From positions 2,046,001 through 2,110,000 of the forward strand of contig NZ_PKFQ01000001.1 of NCBI RefSeq assembly GCF_002939475.1: a stretch of DNA of 64,000 nucleotides. Direction: 5' to 3'. Source of the DNA: Streptomyces cinnamoneus. GTDB taxonomy: Bacteria; Actinomycetota; Actinomycetes; Streptomycetales; Streptomycetaceae. Position numbers and translations under genes: made by a program. The first letter of the stretch is position 1; each line of letters begins with the position of its first letter. Of the stretch, positions 45,130-54,081 are shown one piece after another. The notes below the pieces were generated by a model, which was not told the origin of the DNA, did no database searches, and was given only the letters and a program-made list of their open reading frames with translations.

Positions 45130-45873
45130 CTACAGGCCGGACTCGGGCGTACGGACCAGGATGCGGCGGCAGTTCTCGCACCGCACCACGGTGTCGGGGG
45201 CGGCGGACCGCACCTCGTTGAGCTCGGTGATGTTCAGCTCCAGCTGGCAGCCCTCGCAGCGGCGCTGGTAGAGGCGGGCCGCGCCGACGCCGCCGGACTG
45301 GGCGCGCAGCTTGTCGTACAGCTTCAGCAGGTCCGCCGGGATGGAACCGGCGACGATCTCGCGTTCCTTGGTGACCGTCGCGGCCTCGGTGTCGAGGACC
45401 TCGGTGGCGGCGTCGCGGCGGGCCACGGCGTCGTTGACCTTGCCCTGCACGGACTCGACGCGGCTCGTCAGCTCCTTCACCCGCTCCTGGGCGGTCTCGC
45501 GGCGCTCCATGACCTCGAGGACGACGTCCTCCAGGTCGCCCTGGCGCTTGGCGAGCGAGGCGACCTCGCGCTGGAGGTTCTCCAGGTCCTTGGGGGACAT
45601 GCCGGCGCCGGAGTCGAGACGCTGCTGGTCGCGGGCGGCGCGCTGGCGGACCTGGTCGACGTCCTGCTCGGCCTTGGCCTGCTCGCGGGCGCAGTCGCTC
45701 TCCTCGGTCTGCGCGGCGACGAGGAGGTCGCGGTGCTGGGTGAGGTCGCCTTCGAGGGTGACGATCTCGGCGTGCTCGGGCAGGCTCTTGCGCTTGTGCG
45801 CGAGCTGGGTGAGGCGGACGTCGAGGGCCTGGAGATCGAGAAGGCGGATCTGGTCGGCGGGCGCGGCGTTTAT
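45130..45873 (-). CDS. Coiled-coil zinc-ribbon protein (C4-type) with apparent AUA start
   Basis: A 247-residue cytoplasmic protein. A long antiparallel coiled coil (about 30-185) is followed by a C4 zinc ribbon (RRCEGCQLELNI..VRCENCRRILVRT, about 200-240), the CT398/DUF-type family of actinobacteria. Homologues start MNAAPADQIRLLD; here the corresponding first codon is ATA (45871-45873), 7 nt after a perfect AGGAG. No ATG, GTG or TTG occurs in frame until codon 92, which would delete half the coiled coil. It lies between Nif3-like and RNase H genes, a conserved operon. Confidence 0.85.
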   Translation of the reverse strand: MNAAPADQIRLLDLQALDVRLTQLAHKRKSLPEHAEIVTLEGDLTQHRDLLVAAQTEESDCAREQAKAEQDVDQVRQRAARDQQRLDSGAGMSPKDLENLQREVASLAKRQGDLEDVVLEVMERRETAQERVKELTSRVESVQGKVNDAVARRDAATEVLDTEAATVTKEREIVAGSIPADLLKLYDKLRAQSGGVGAARLYQRRCEGCQLELNITELNEVRSAAPDTVVRCENCRRILVRTPESGL

Positions 45874-45887
45874 TTGGGGGCTCCTGG

Positions 45888-46727
45888 TTAGTGGTTGTGG
45901 CCGGACGACGCCGCGTGGGCGGTCCAGGGGTCGGTGACCGTACGCGAGACGTGGGTGCGCAGGCCCCAGCCGTGGCGGTCGGAGATCTCGTCGAGCTGGG
46001 CCGCGGCCTGCTCGGTCCAGGGCCACTCGGTGGCCCAGTGCGCGGCGTCGACCAGCGCGAGCGGGCTGTGCTGCTGCGCCTCGGACGCGGGGTGGTGGCG
46101 CAGGTCGGCGGTGACGTAGGCGTCGGCGCCGGACTCGCGGACCTGGTCGAAGAGGGAGTCGCCGGAGCCGCCGCAGACGGCGACCGTGCGGATGGTGCGG
46201 GCCGGGTCGCCGGCGACGCGGATGCCCTGCGCGGTGGCGGGCAGGCGTCCCGCGGCCCGCTCGGCGAAGTCGGCCAGGCTCATGGGCGGGTCGAGCTCGC
46301 AGAGGCGGCCGAGGCCGCGACGGCCGTGCGGGTCGGTGGGGTCCGGCACGAGGGGGCCGGTGACGCGCAGGTCGAGGGCGCCGGCGAGGGCGTCGGAGAC
46401 GCCCGGGTCGGCGCTGTCGGCGTTGGTGTGCGCGACGTGCAGGGCGATGTCGTTCTTGATCAGGGTGTGGACGACCCGGCCCTTGAAGGTGTGGGCGGCG
46501 ACGGTCGTCGTGCCCCGCAGGTAGAGCGGGTGGTGGGCGACGACCAGGTCGGCGCCGAGCCGCACGGCCTCGTCGACGACCTCCTGGACGGGGTCGACGG
46601 CGAACAGGACCGTGCCGACGGGGGCGTCGGGGTCGCCGCAGACGGTGCCGACGGCGTCCCACTGCTCGGCCCGCTCCGGGGGCCAGAGAGCTTCGAGGGC
46701 GGCGATGACTTCAGACAGTGCGGGCAC
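45888..46727 (-). CDS. Nif3-like dinuclear metal-centre protein (GTP cyclohydrolase I type 2 family)
   Basis: A 279-residue member of the YbgI/Nif3 family. Metal-site motifs are LVVAHHPLYLRGTTTV (His pair, about 63-78), ALHVAHTNADSAD (His/Asp), and near the C terminus ADAYVTADLRHHPASEA and LVDAAHWATEWPW. The biochemical role is unsettled; hydrolase and metallochaperone roles have been proposed. The GTG start lacks a Shine-Dalgarno sequence. It is the first gene of the Nif3 / zinc-ribbon / RNase H-phosphatase operon. Confidence 0.92.
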   Translation of the reverse strand: MPALSEVIAALEALWPPERAEQWDAVGTVCGDPDAPVGTVLFAVDPVQEVVDEAVRLGADLVVAHHPLYLRGTTTVAAHTFKGRVVHTLIKNDIALHVAHTNADSADPGVSDALAGALDLRVTGPLVPDPTDPHGRRGLGRLCELDPPMSLADFAERAAGRLPATAQGIRVAGDPARTIRTVAVCGGSGDSLFDQVRESGADAYVTADLRHHPASEAQQHSPLALVDAAHWATEWPWTEQAAAQLDEISDRHGWGLRTHVSRTVTDPWTAHAASSGHNH

Positions 46728-46833
46728 GGAGGAAAGGCTACCTGTCCCCCGTGCCGCTCTTCACTGCGCCGACCTCACACGGCTCACTTCGGACGGCTCG
46801 TGGCGCGCGGTCCGCGCGTGTCATGCCGGCGCG

Positions 46834-47865
46834 TCACTTCACGAGGAAGCCGCGCAGGTCGTCCAGGACGCTGTTGGCGGCGGTGACACCCAGGCCCAGG
46901 TACCAGGTCTCGTCCTGGACGGGCTTGGCCCGGCCCTCGCGTACCGCCGTGAGGTTCTTCCACAGCGGATTGCCCTCGGCCGCGTCCTGCTTCGTCCTGC
47001 CCGGGTCGCCGTAGACGCCGGTGAAGATCCAGTCGGCGTCGGCCTGGTCGATCCTCTCCGGGCCGACCTCGACGGCGAGGGTGTCGGCCCGCTGGTTCTC
47101 CGGGCGCGGCAGTCCGGCGTCGGCGAGGACGGTGCCGATGAAGGACTGCCGGGCGTACAGGCGGGTGACCTGCGGCAGGTAGCGCACCATGCTGATGGTC
47201 GGCTTCTTCTCGCCGACGTCCTGGCCGAGCTTGCGGGCCTTGGCCTCGTAGTCGGCGAGCTGCTTCTCGGCGTCGGCCCTCTTGTCGAGGGCGGCGGCGT
47301 TGAGGAGGTAGTTCTCCTTCCACGTGAAGCCGGGGCGGACCGAGAAGACGGTGGGGGCGATCTTCGACAGGTCCTTGTAGTTCTTCTCCGCTCGCAGCTT
47401 GCTGCCGAGGATCAGGTCGGGCTTGAGCGCGTTGATCGCCTCAAGGTTGAGGTTGTTGATGGTGCCGACGCTCTTGGGCTCGCCGGCGTCCTTCTTCAGG
47501 TAGGCGGGGATCTCCTGGCTGCCCTCGCTGGGGGCCCAGCCGACCGGCTTGATGCCGAGGGAGACGACGTTGTCCAGCTCGCCGACGTCGAGGACGACGA
47601 CGCGCTCGGGGCGCTTCTTGATCTCCGTCGTGCCGAGGGCGTGGGTGATGGTGCGCGGGAACTGGCCGGGCGCGGCGTCGGTGCCCATCTTCGCGGTCTC
47701 CTCGGCGGCCTTGCCGAAGTCCTTGCCGCCCTGGGCGACCGACTTCGAGCCGGCCCCGCCGTCCTTGCCCGCCCCGTCGCCCCCGGAGGAGCCGCAGGCG
47801 GCGAGCGAGAGCGCGGCGGCGACGGACAGGGCTGCGGCGGCGGTGCCGCGACGGCGCGAAGACAT
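46834..47865 (-). CDS. Iron-siderophore ABC transporter substrate-binding lipoprotein
   Basis: A 343-residue FecB-type lipoprotein with lipobox LAAC (Cys24). The mature protein has ERVVVLDVGELDNVVSLGIKPVGW, LEAINALKPDLILGS and KIAPTVF, the usual N-lobe features of ferric-siderophore receptors. An iron box (47932-47950) lies upstream. No permease or ATPase is adjacent, so it depends on a transporter encoded elsewhere. GGAG precedes the ATG. Confidence 0.92.
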   Translation of the reverse strand: MSSRRRGTAAAALSVAAALSLAACGSSGGDGAGKDGGAGSKSVAQGGKDFGKAAEETAKMGTDAAPGQFPRTITHALGTTEIKKRPERVVVLDVGELDNVVSLGIKPVGWAPSEGSQEIPAYLKKDAGEPKSVGTINNLNLEAINALKPDLILGSKLRAEKNYKDLSKIAPTVFSVRPGFTWKENYLLNAAALDKRADAEKQLADYEAKARKLGQDVGEKKPTISMVRYLPQVTRLYARQSFIGTVLADAGLPRPENQRADTLAVEVGPERIDQADADWIFTGVYGDPGRTKQDAAEGNPLWKNLTAVREGRAKPVQDETWYLGLGVTAANSVLDDLRGFLVK

Positions 47866-47931
47866 GGGTGGTGCTCCAAGGGGACGGCCGGCGCCGGGTC
47901 GAGGGGGCCGGGACGGCCATATGACGGCTAC

Positions 47932-47950
47932 TTAGGATCGCCTTACCTTA
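47932..47950. promoter_or_regulatory. Iron box upstream of the siderophore-binding lipoprotein
   Basis: TTAGGATCGCCTTACCTTA matches about 14 of 19 positions of the IdeR/DmdR consensus, including TTAGG and the ACCT core. It lies 67 bp before the minus-strand start. Confidence 0.75.
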
Positions 47951-48094
47951 CCCATCTGAAACACCCGCAGCACACCCACCCCCCGCCCCTCCGGTAAATC
48001 GGACATCTACCACCCTTACGCGTGAAGTGACCGGGGTCGGAGGGTTGAGCCGGAGGCGCCATAACTACGTTCAGTGCCGGAGGTGACGTTTCTC

Positions 48095-49288
48095 ATGACG
48101 GTCTGTGCTCCCCAAGGCACCCAGAGCACCCCTCAGAGCACGCCCCGAAGTGCTCCGCCGCTGGACATGAGACGCACGGCATTCACGGTCACCGTGGACG
48201 GTTCGTACGCCGCGTGGCTGGCTCTCGGCCGCGGCACGGACGGCTGGTTTCCGGAACGCTGGACCCTCGACGGCCCCGAGCCCTACGCCGTGTCGCTGCC
48301 CGGCAGCCAGCCCGAGGAGCCCGACAGCGAGGTGCTGCCGCTCAGCGACGGCCGGGTGCTCATCCGGCGCCGGGTGGCCGAGCGGTACGCGCTCTCGCTG
48401 CTCTACCCCACCGGGCCCGGCACCGGCGAGCTGCCGCTGGGCACGATCGAGTGCCCCTACCTGTCCCTGCTGCCACCCGCCCCCGACGGCTCGTCCGCCT
48501 ACGCCCTCGTGCACGGCGAGCGGTCGACCACCCTCTGGCGGGTGCACGGCGGCGCCGGCGGCCCCGAACTGCTCGCCACCGTCCAGGGGCGCTGCGAGGG
48601 GGGCGCCTGGCTGGACCGCTCGGGCCGGCTGCTCGCCCTGGACCGGGAGCTGGAGGGGCTGACCAAGACCGTCGTGGTCGACCTCGGACGCGGCGGCGAG
48701 ACCAGCCCGCTGCTCCAGATCACCGACAAGAGCAACGACCGGCTGCTGCTCGCCGAGCCGGACAGCGGCCTGCTGCTGGTGAGGTCCGACGCGCCCGGCG
48801 TCGACCGGCTCGGCTGGGGCGTGCTGGGGTCGTCGCGCCCGGTGCGCTTCCCGGAGTGCCTGCTGCTGCCGGACGCCTCGCTCACGCCGTTCGCCGCCCA
48901 GCCGGGACAGGGGCTGAGCCCCGAGGAGTGCTCGGTGGCCTTCCGGGTCGACCGCGGCGCGGCGGACAGCTGGGTCGGGGTGTGGCGGCCGGCCACCAAG
49001 CGGCTGCGGCAGTTCCCCGGTCCCACGGGCTGGCTGCCGGGGGCGGGGCTGTGGACGGCCTGCGGGGAGCTGCGGCTGCCGTTCGTCACGGCCGGGGTGC
49101 CCTGCGGGCTGGCGCGGCTGCGGATGCCCGGCGAGGCCGGGGCCCCGGAGCCGGGCGGGGAGACCGAGCGTGCCGTGCCCGTGGTGGAGGGGACCGCGGG
49201 CACGGCGACGGCGGGGGCGGAACCGGACGGCTCCGCCCCCGCCCGGCCCGTGCCGCTCCAGCAGGCGCCCTGTGCCCGTACGCCGTAG
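48095..49288 (+). CDS. Uncharacterised protein with propeller-like strands
   Basis: A 397-residue soluble protein without signal peptide. It shows repeated beta-strand patterns (FTVTVDGSYAAWLALG, LSDGRVLIRRRVAERYALSLLYPTG, GSSAYALVHGERSTTLWRVHGG, DRSGRLLALDREL) consistent with a seven-bladed propeller. The final 60 residues are low-complexity. ATG 48095 is chosen because GGAGGTGA lies 8 nt upstream; the GTG at 48074 has no site. No enzyme motif is visible. Confidence 0.72.
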   Translation: MTVCAPQGTQSTPQSTPRSAPPLDMRRTAFTVTVDGSYAAWLALGRGTDGWFPERWTLDGPEPYAVSLPGSQPEEPDSEVLPLSDGRVLIRRRVAERYALSLLYPTGPGTGELPLGTIECPYLSLLPPAPDGSSAYALVHGERSTTLWRVHGGAGGPELLATVQGRCEGGAWLDRSGRLLALDRELEGLTKTVVVDLGRGGETSPLLQITDKSNDRLLLAEPDSGLLLVRSDAPGVDRLGWGVLGSSRPVRFPECLLLPDASLTPFAAQPGQGLSPEECSVAFRVDRGAADSWVGVWRPATKRLRQFPGPTGWLPGAGLWTACGELRLPFVTAGVPCGLARLRMPGEAGAPEPGGETERAVPVVEGTAGTATAGAEPDGSAPARPVPLQQAPCARTP

Positions 49289-49361
49289 TTGTGGCGTTTC
49301 CCGGTGCTTTCTTGCCGTGGACACGCCGCTGCCGCGGGTGGCTCGGTGATCAAGGTCCCGT

Positions 49362-49367
49362 TAGAAT
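49362..49367 (+). promoter_or_regulatory. Candidate -10 element in the 49289-49541 intergenic region
   Basis: TAGAAT lies 175 bp before the small gene at 49542. The -35 region is weak, so this is only a possibility. The rest of this 250-bp gap shows nothing else clear. Confidence 0.3.
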
Positions 49368-49541
49368 CGGGCGGGGGTCGCGCAGCTGTACCAGCGGGCA
49401 CCGAGGCAGCCCAACGGCCGTGCACGACCAGTGCGTTGATGTCGGGCGAGGTCGTCGGGCGGGGTCTGTGACGCCGGGTGCCGCTGTCGTGGGCCCCGAC
49501 GCGCACAGCACGCACCCAGATCCGACGGAGTGACTTTCCCC

Positions 49542-49700
49542 ATGTCCGATGCCCGAAACGACACGACCGAGGCGCGCACCCTCAAGGCGCCCGCCCAGGC
49601 CGCAGCCGGCGGCACCGGCAGGCACCGCGGTCCGGCCTCGCCGGACGAGAACCGCGCTCCCGCCTTCGGCAAACACCGCCGCCCCGGCGAGACGAACTAG
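49542..49700 (+). CDS. Small hydrophilic Streptomyces protein
   Basis: A 52-residue, charged, probably disordered protein (MSDARNDTTEARTLKAPAQ.., ending in GKHRRPGETN). The conserved-looking start and regular codon use support a real gene. GGAG lies 11 nt before the ATG. Function unknown. Confidence 0.6.
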   Translation: MSDARNDTTEARTLKAPAQAAAGGTGRHRGPASPDENRAPAFGKHRRPGETN

Positions 49701-49778
49701 TCCCGGCAGCACTTCCCGCCCGGGTGGGCCCCCGCGTACGGGCCCACCCGGGCGGCACCGTTCTCCGGGGCCGCGGCG

Positions 49779-50747
49779 TCAGCCGTGCCGCAGTGCCAGC
49801 ACCTCCGGCGCCGCGAAGCCCTCCCGCTCCGGCCGCCCCGCGTAATACGGCGTCAGGAGACTGTCGAGCTCCTCGACGGTGAAGGCGTCCCCCTCCGTGT
49901 CGAAGCGCGCGGCCACCTTCGGCCGCTCCATGACCGCGACCATGCCGCCGTGCACCACGAACAGCTGCCCGGTGATCCCGGCGGCGGCGGGCGAGGCGAG
50001 ATAGGCCACGAGCGGGGCGACGTGCCCCGTGGCCAGGGGGTCCGGGCGCCCCGGCGCCGGCGGCCCGACGCCGTCGAAGACGTCCTCCGTCATCCGCGTC
50101 CGCGCCCGGGGGCAGATCGCGTTCGCCGTGACCCCGTACTTGCGCAGCGCCTCGGCTGTGGAGGTGGTCAGTCCGACGATGCCGCCCTTGGCCGCCGCGT
50201 AGTTGGGCTGCCCGGCCGAGCCGGCGAGGAACGCCTCCGAGGAGGTGTTGACGATGCGTCCGCCGACCGGTGCGCCGCCGGCCGCCTTGGCGCGCTCCCG
50301 CCAGTGCGCGGCCGCGAACCGGGTGGTGTTGAAGTGGCCCTTCAGATGGACGCGGACGACGGCGTCCCACTCCTCCTCGCTCATCGAGAAGACCATCCGG
50401 TCGCGCAGGATGCCGGCGTTGTTGACCAGGACGTCGAGGGCTCCGTAGGTCTCGACGGCCAGGTCCACGAGCGCGCGGGCCTCCTCGAAGTCGGCGACGT
50501 CGCCGGCGTGCGCCGTGGCCCGCCCGCCGGCCGCCCGGATCTCGGCCGCGACCGCCTCCGCCGGGCCGGCGGACGCCTCGCCGGAGCCGTCGCGGGCGGG
50601 CTGTCCGTAGTCGTTGACGACGACGGCGGCGCCCAGGCGGGCCAGTTCCAGGGCCTCGGCGCGGCCGAGCCCGCGCCCGGCACCGGTGACGACGGCGGTC
50701 CTGCCCGCCAGCGGGGCGCTCCGGCCGCCCGTCACATCGTCACCCAT
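49779..50747 (-). CDS. SDR-family 3-hydroxyacyl-CoA dehydrogenase (Hsd4A-like)
   Basis: A 322-residue short-chain dehydrogenase. The nucleotide loop is VVTGAGRGLGRAEAL (about 19-33), followed by VNDYG, LVNNAGILRD and the catalytic Ser-Tyr-Lys in RIVNTSSEAFLAGSAGQPNYAAAKGG. Length and the GAGRGLGRAEALELARLGA..VVNDYG pattern match the MFE-2/Hsd4A group that oxidises the 3-hydroxy group of steroid or fatty acyl-CoA. It overlaps the upstream alcohol dehydrogenase by 16 bp. It belongs with the MaoC hydratase in a beta-oxidation operon. Confidence 0.85.
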   Translation of the reverse strand: MGDDVTGGRSAPLAGRTAVVTGAGRGLGRAEALELARLGAAVVVNDYGQPARDGSGEASAGPAEAVAAEIRAAGGRATAHAGDVADFEEARALVDLAVETYGALDVLVNNAGILRDRMVFSMSEEEWDAVVRVHLKGHFNTTRFAAAHWRERAKAAGGAPVGGRIVNTSSEAFLAGSAGQPNYAAAKGGIVGLTTSTAEALRKYGVTANAICPRARTRMTEDVFDGVGPPAPGRPDPLATGHVAPLVAYLASPAAAGITGQLFVVHGGMVAVMERPKVAARFDTEGDAFTVEELDSLLTPYYAGRPEREGFAAPEVLALRHG

Positions 50748-51808
50748 GTGCGCAGCGCCTCGCCCGTGCGCATCTGGTCGAGGGCGTCGTTGATGCGGGC
50801 CAGCGGCACCCGGTGGGTGATCAGGCCCTCCAGGTCGACGCGGCCGGCCCGCCACAGGGCGATGGCGCGTTCGTACGAGCGGAGCACGTCTCCCCCGCCG
50901 TAGAGCGAGGGCAGGATCCTCTTCTCGTCGAAGAACAGCTCGAACATGCTGACGTGGAAGTGGTCGTCCAGGGCGCCCGCCCCCACGACGCACAGCGTGC
51001 CGCCGCGCCGGGTGGCCTCGTAGGCGGTGCGGGCGGTGGCGGACCTGCCGACGACCTCGAAGACGTAGTCGAAGCCCTCGCCGCCGGTGATGCGGGCCTT
51101 GGCGTCGGCCAGGCCCTCGGGGGCGACGGCCTCGGTCGCCCCGAAGCCCAGGGCCGCCTCGCGGCGGGAGCCGACGGGGTCGACGGCGAGGATCTGGGCG
51201 GCGCCGGCGATCCGTGCGCCCTGGACGGTGGAGAGGCCGACGCCCCCGCAGCCGAGGACGGCGACCGACGAACCGGGGGTCACCCCGGCGGTGTTGAGGG
51301 CCGCGCCGAGGCCGGTGGTGACGCCGCAGCCGAGGAGGGCGGCGATCTCGTAGGGCACGTCGTCGGGGACGGGCACGGCGCAGCCGGCCGCGACGACGGT
51401 CTCCTCGGCGAAGGTGCCGGTGCCGGCGAAGCCGAAGACGTCGCCGGCCGGGCGCCTGAAGTTGGGGGTGCCGGAGTTGGCGAAGCCGGCGAGGCAGAGG
51501 TGGGTCTGCCCGCGCTTGCAGGACGGGCAGCCGCCGCAGGCGGGCAGCCAGCACACGAGGACGCGGTCGCCGGGCCCCAGGCCCGTGACGCCGTCGCCGA
51601 CGTCGACGACGTCGCCCGCGCCCTCGTGGCCGGGGACGAAGGGCGCGGGCTGCGGCAGCACGCCGGACATCGCGGAGAGGTCCGAGTGGCACAGCCCGGC
51701 GGCCCGGACGCGGATCCTGACCTTGCCGGGGCCGAGGGCGACGGGTTCGACGTCGTCGAGGACGTCGAGCCTGTCCTGTCCTGTCTCGTGCAGTACGGCG
51801 GCGCGCAT
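50732..51808 (-). CDS. Zinc-dependent alcohol dehydrogenase
   Basis: A 358-residue MDR-family NAD-dependent dehydrogenase. Catalytic-zinc residues are in AAGLCHSD and PFVPGHEGAG. The structural-zinc cysteines are in CGGCPSCKRGQTHLC. The Rossmann loop is VLGCGGVGLSTVQGARIAG. It probably oxidises an alcohol, or an aldehyde adduct, in the same pathway as the neighbours. KstR-regulated actinobacterial operons often include such a gene. GGGAG precedes the ATG. Confidence 0.88.
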   Translation of the reverse strand: MRAAVLHETGQDRLDVLDDVEPVALGPGKVRIRVRAAGLCHSDLSAMSGVLPQPAPFVPGHEGAGDVVDVGDGVTGLGPGDRVLVCWLPACGGCPSCKRGQTHLCLAGFANSGTPNFRRPAGDVFGFAGTGTFAEETVVAAGCAVPVPDDVPYEIAALLGCGVTTGLGAALNTAGVTPGSSVAVLGCGGVGLSTVQGARIAGAAQILAVDPVGSRREAALGFGATEAVAPEGLADAKARITGGEGFDYVFEVVGRSATARTAYEATRRGGTLCVVGAGALDDHFHVSMFELFFDEKRILPSLYGGGDVLRSYERAIALWRAGRVDLEGLITHRVPLARINDALDQMRTGEALRTWVTM

Positions 51809-51862
51809 GCGGGGCTCCCTTCGTACGGAACGTGACGGCGGCGAGCCGGCCTCGCCGGTGAC

Positions 51863-52750
51863 TCAGTCGTGTTCGACGACGGTGTCCGTGAGGACCGGCG
51901 CGTCCTCGCGTTCGACGGCGGTCGCGGTGAGCTGGACGCTGCCCGGCCGGGGGGCGTCGCGCCACATGCGCACGCGCAGCGTCTCGCCGGGGAAGACGAC
52001 GCCGGCGAAGCGGGTGCGGTAGGAGCGCACGCGGGCGACCTCGCCGCCGAGCACGGTGTCGACGACGGCCTTGAGGGCGATGCCGTACGAGCACAGGCCG
52101 TGCAGGATCGGCTTGTCGTAGCCGGCGAGGGCCGCGAACTCGGGGTCTGCGTGCAGGGGGTTCCAGTCGCCGGAGAGGCGGTAGAGCAGGGCCTGGTCCT
52201 CGCGCACGTGCCGCTCGGCCGTCAGGTCGGCTGCGCGGGCCGGGGCTTCGAGGCGGCCGGTGGAGCCGCGCTCGCCGCCGAAGCCGCCCTCCCCCTTGAC
52301 GAAGATCTCGCTGCCGCAGGTCCACAGCGGCCCGTCGTCGTCGGCGACGTCGGCGCGGAGCACGATGAGCGCGGCCTTGCCCTTGTCGAAGACGGCCTCC
52401 ACCCGGCTGGTCTGCCGGGTGCCCGCGGCGGACCGCAGGGGGATGGGCCGGTGCAGGACGACGCTCTGCCCGCCGTGCAGCACGGCGGCGAGGTCGACGT
52501 CGACGCCGGGCGCGGTGAGCCCGCCGGCCAGGGCCATGCCGCCGCCGGCGACGGTCGCGAAGGAGGGCAGGACGTGCAGCCTGCTCTCCAGGGTGTAGCG
52601 CAGTTCGCGGGGGTCGGTGGCGGCGCCGGGCGCGCCCTGGCGGGATCCGGCGCCGATGCCGAGGTGGTAGAGCAGGACGTCCTTGTGGTCCCAGGAGAGC
52701 GGGACGGTCCGCGGTTCGGCGGCGGTGGCCTTGGCGGGGTCGATGGGCAT
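51863..52750 (-). CDS. MaoC-type 2-enoyl-CoA hydratase (Hsd4B-like)
   Basis: A 295-residue double hot-dog enzyme. The hydratase-2 signature reads YRLSGDWNPLHADPEFAALAGYDKPILHGLC (about 190-220) with the catalytic Asp and His. The N-terminal hot-dog is non-catalytic, as in eukaryotic hydratase 2. It hydrates trans-2-enoyl-CoA to the R-3-hydroxyacyl-CoA, which the SDR would oxidise. Length matches Hsd4B of steroid side-chain degradation. It is the first gene of the operon and has a KstR-type operator 38 bp upstream. Confidence 0.88.
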   Translation of the reverse strand: MPIDPAKATAAEPRTVPLSWDHKDVLLYHLGIGAGSRQGAPGAATDPRELRYTLESRLHVLPSFATVAGGGMALAGGLTAPGVDVDLAAVLHGGQSVVLHRPIPLRSAAGTRQTSRVEAVFDKGKAALIVLRADVADDDGPLWTCGSEIFVKGEGGFGGERGSTGRLEAPARAADLTAERHVREDQALLYRLSGDWNPLHADPEFAALAGYDKPILHGLCSYGIALKAVVDTVLGGEVARVRSYRTRFAGVVFPGETLRVRMWRDAPRPGSVQLTATAVEREDAPVLTDTVVEHD

Positions 52751-52787
52751 GGAGGTGTTGCTCCTTCGCCGGTGCCGTGAGGGGTAC

Positions 52788-52801
52788 TAGAACGCGTTCC
52801 A
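52788..52801. promoter_or_regulatory. KstR-type operator before the MaoC-ADH-SDR operon
   Basis: TAGAACGCGTTCCA matches the KstR consensus TnnAACnnGTTnnA at every fixed position. A KstR homologue is encoded at 63148 and carries the same motif upstream. Confidence 0.75.
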
Positions 52802-52917
52802 GTTCTCAACCGGCTATGTATAGCCCATCCCCCGCGGCGTGGGAAGACAAATGTCATGGGTGTCCTGCGACATTCCCCTCTGACCGGCCCTCGGGCGCTT
52901 CCGTAGGGTCGTGAGCC

Positions 52918-54081
52918 ATGCGGCACTGTACGGAGCGGGGACGGCGCGAGGAACGGTTCGAGCGGCTGGGACCGCCGGGGCCGCGGCACTTCATGCCCTG
53001 GCCCCTCGTCATCGTCAGCGACGTCGTCGACCTCGCCCGCGGCCGACTGCCGCTCCCCTGGCTCGGCGCCCTGGGCGTCGCCGCCTTCCTGGCCCTCTAC
53101 GTGGCCGCGATCCTCGACGGGCTCGACGAGGAGCGCCGGCACACCCGCCGGCCGCTCTACCTGCTCGGCGGGATGGCCGCGGTCACCTACGCCCTGACCA
53201 TCGGCTACGGCGGCGACTGGCTGCTGTGCTTCCCGCTGCTCTCGCTCGCCACCGGCGTCGTCCTGCGCACCGGCCCCCGGCTCGGAGCGGCGCTGGGCAC
53301 GCTCGGCATCACGGTGGGCGCCACCATGGCCGTCCAGAGCCACACCGACAACGTGCTCGTCGTCGCCTGGGGAACCGGTCTGTCGGGCATGGTGGCGGCC
53401 GCGGTGCTCAACCTCTCCGAGACCAACGCCAAGCTGCGCGCCACCCGCGAGGAGCTGGCCCACTCGGCCGTCGAGCGGGAACGGCTGCGCTTCTCCCGCG
53501 ACCTGCACGACCTGCTGGGCCACACGATGTCCGTCATCGTGGTCAAGGCGGAGGCGGTGCGCCGGCTGGCGCCGCGCGACCTGGAGGCGGCGATGGGCCA
53601 GGCCGCCGACATCGAGGCGGTGGGCCGGCAGGCCCTCACCGAGATCCGCGAGGCGGTGACCGGCTACCGCGAGGGGAGCCTCACCACGGAACTCGACCGC
53701 GCGCGGTCCCTGTTGGAGGCGTCCTGCGTCAGCGCCGACATCCGCCAGTCGGGCCCGCCGCTGCCGCCCCAGACGGCGGCCCTCCTGGGCTGGGTCGTCC
53801 GGGAGGGGGTCACCAACGTCGTACGGCACAGCGGCGCGGGGCGGTGCCTGATCGAGGTGCGCGGGGAACAGGACCGGGTCCATCTGGAGATCAGCGACGA
53901 CGGACGCGGCGTAGGCTCGGCCCAGGGCGACCCGGGCACGGGCGGCAACGGACTCAAGGGGCTCGGCGAGCGGCTGGCCGCCGCGGGCGGCTCCCTGACG
54001 GCGGGCCCTGACGGGCGGCGGGGGTTCCGGCTCGTGGCGGAACTCCCGGTGGACGACAACGAGGAGGAGCGGGCCGCGTGA
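52918..54081 (+). CDS. Sensor histidine kinase, NarL/DesK type
   Basis: A 387-residue membrane kinase with about five hydrophobic segments (about 40-165) and no large sensor loop, as in DesK/LiaS-type kinases. The HisKA_3 phosphoacceptor lies in RFSRDLHDLLGHTMSVIVVKAE (about residues 195-216). The ATPase domain has REGVTNVVRHSGA (N box) and ISDDGRGVG..GGNGLKGLGERL (G boxes). It overlaps the response regulator start by four bases. The stimulus is unknown; membrane or envelope stress is usual for this class. Confidence 0.92.
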   Translation: MRHCTERGRREERFERLGPPGPRHFMPWPLVIVSDVVDLARGRLPLPWLGALGVAAFLALYVAAILDGLDEERRHTRRPLYLLGGMAAVTYALTIGYGGDWLLCFPLLSLATGVVLRTGPRLGAALGTLGITVGATMAVQSHTDNVLVVAWGTGLSGMVAAAVLNLSETNAKLRATREELAHSAVERERLRFSRDLHDLLGHTMSVIVVKAEAVRRLAPRDLEAAMGQAADIEAVGRQALTEIREAVTGYREGSLTTELDRARSLLEASCVSADIRQSGPPLPPQTAALLGWVVREGVTNVVRHSGAGRCLIEVRGEQDRVHLEISDDGRGVGSAQGDPGTGGNGLKGLGERLAAAGGSLTAGPDGRRGFRLVAELPVDDNEEERAA

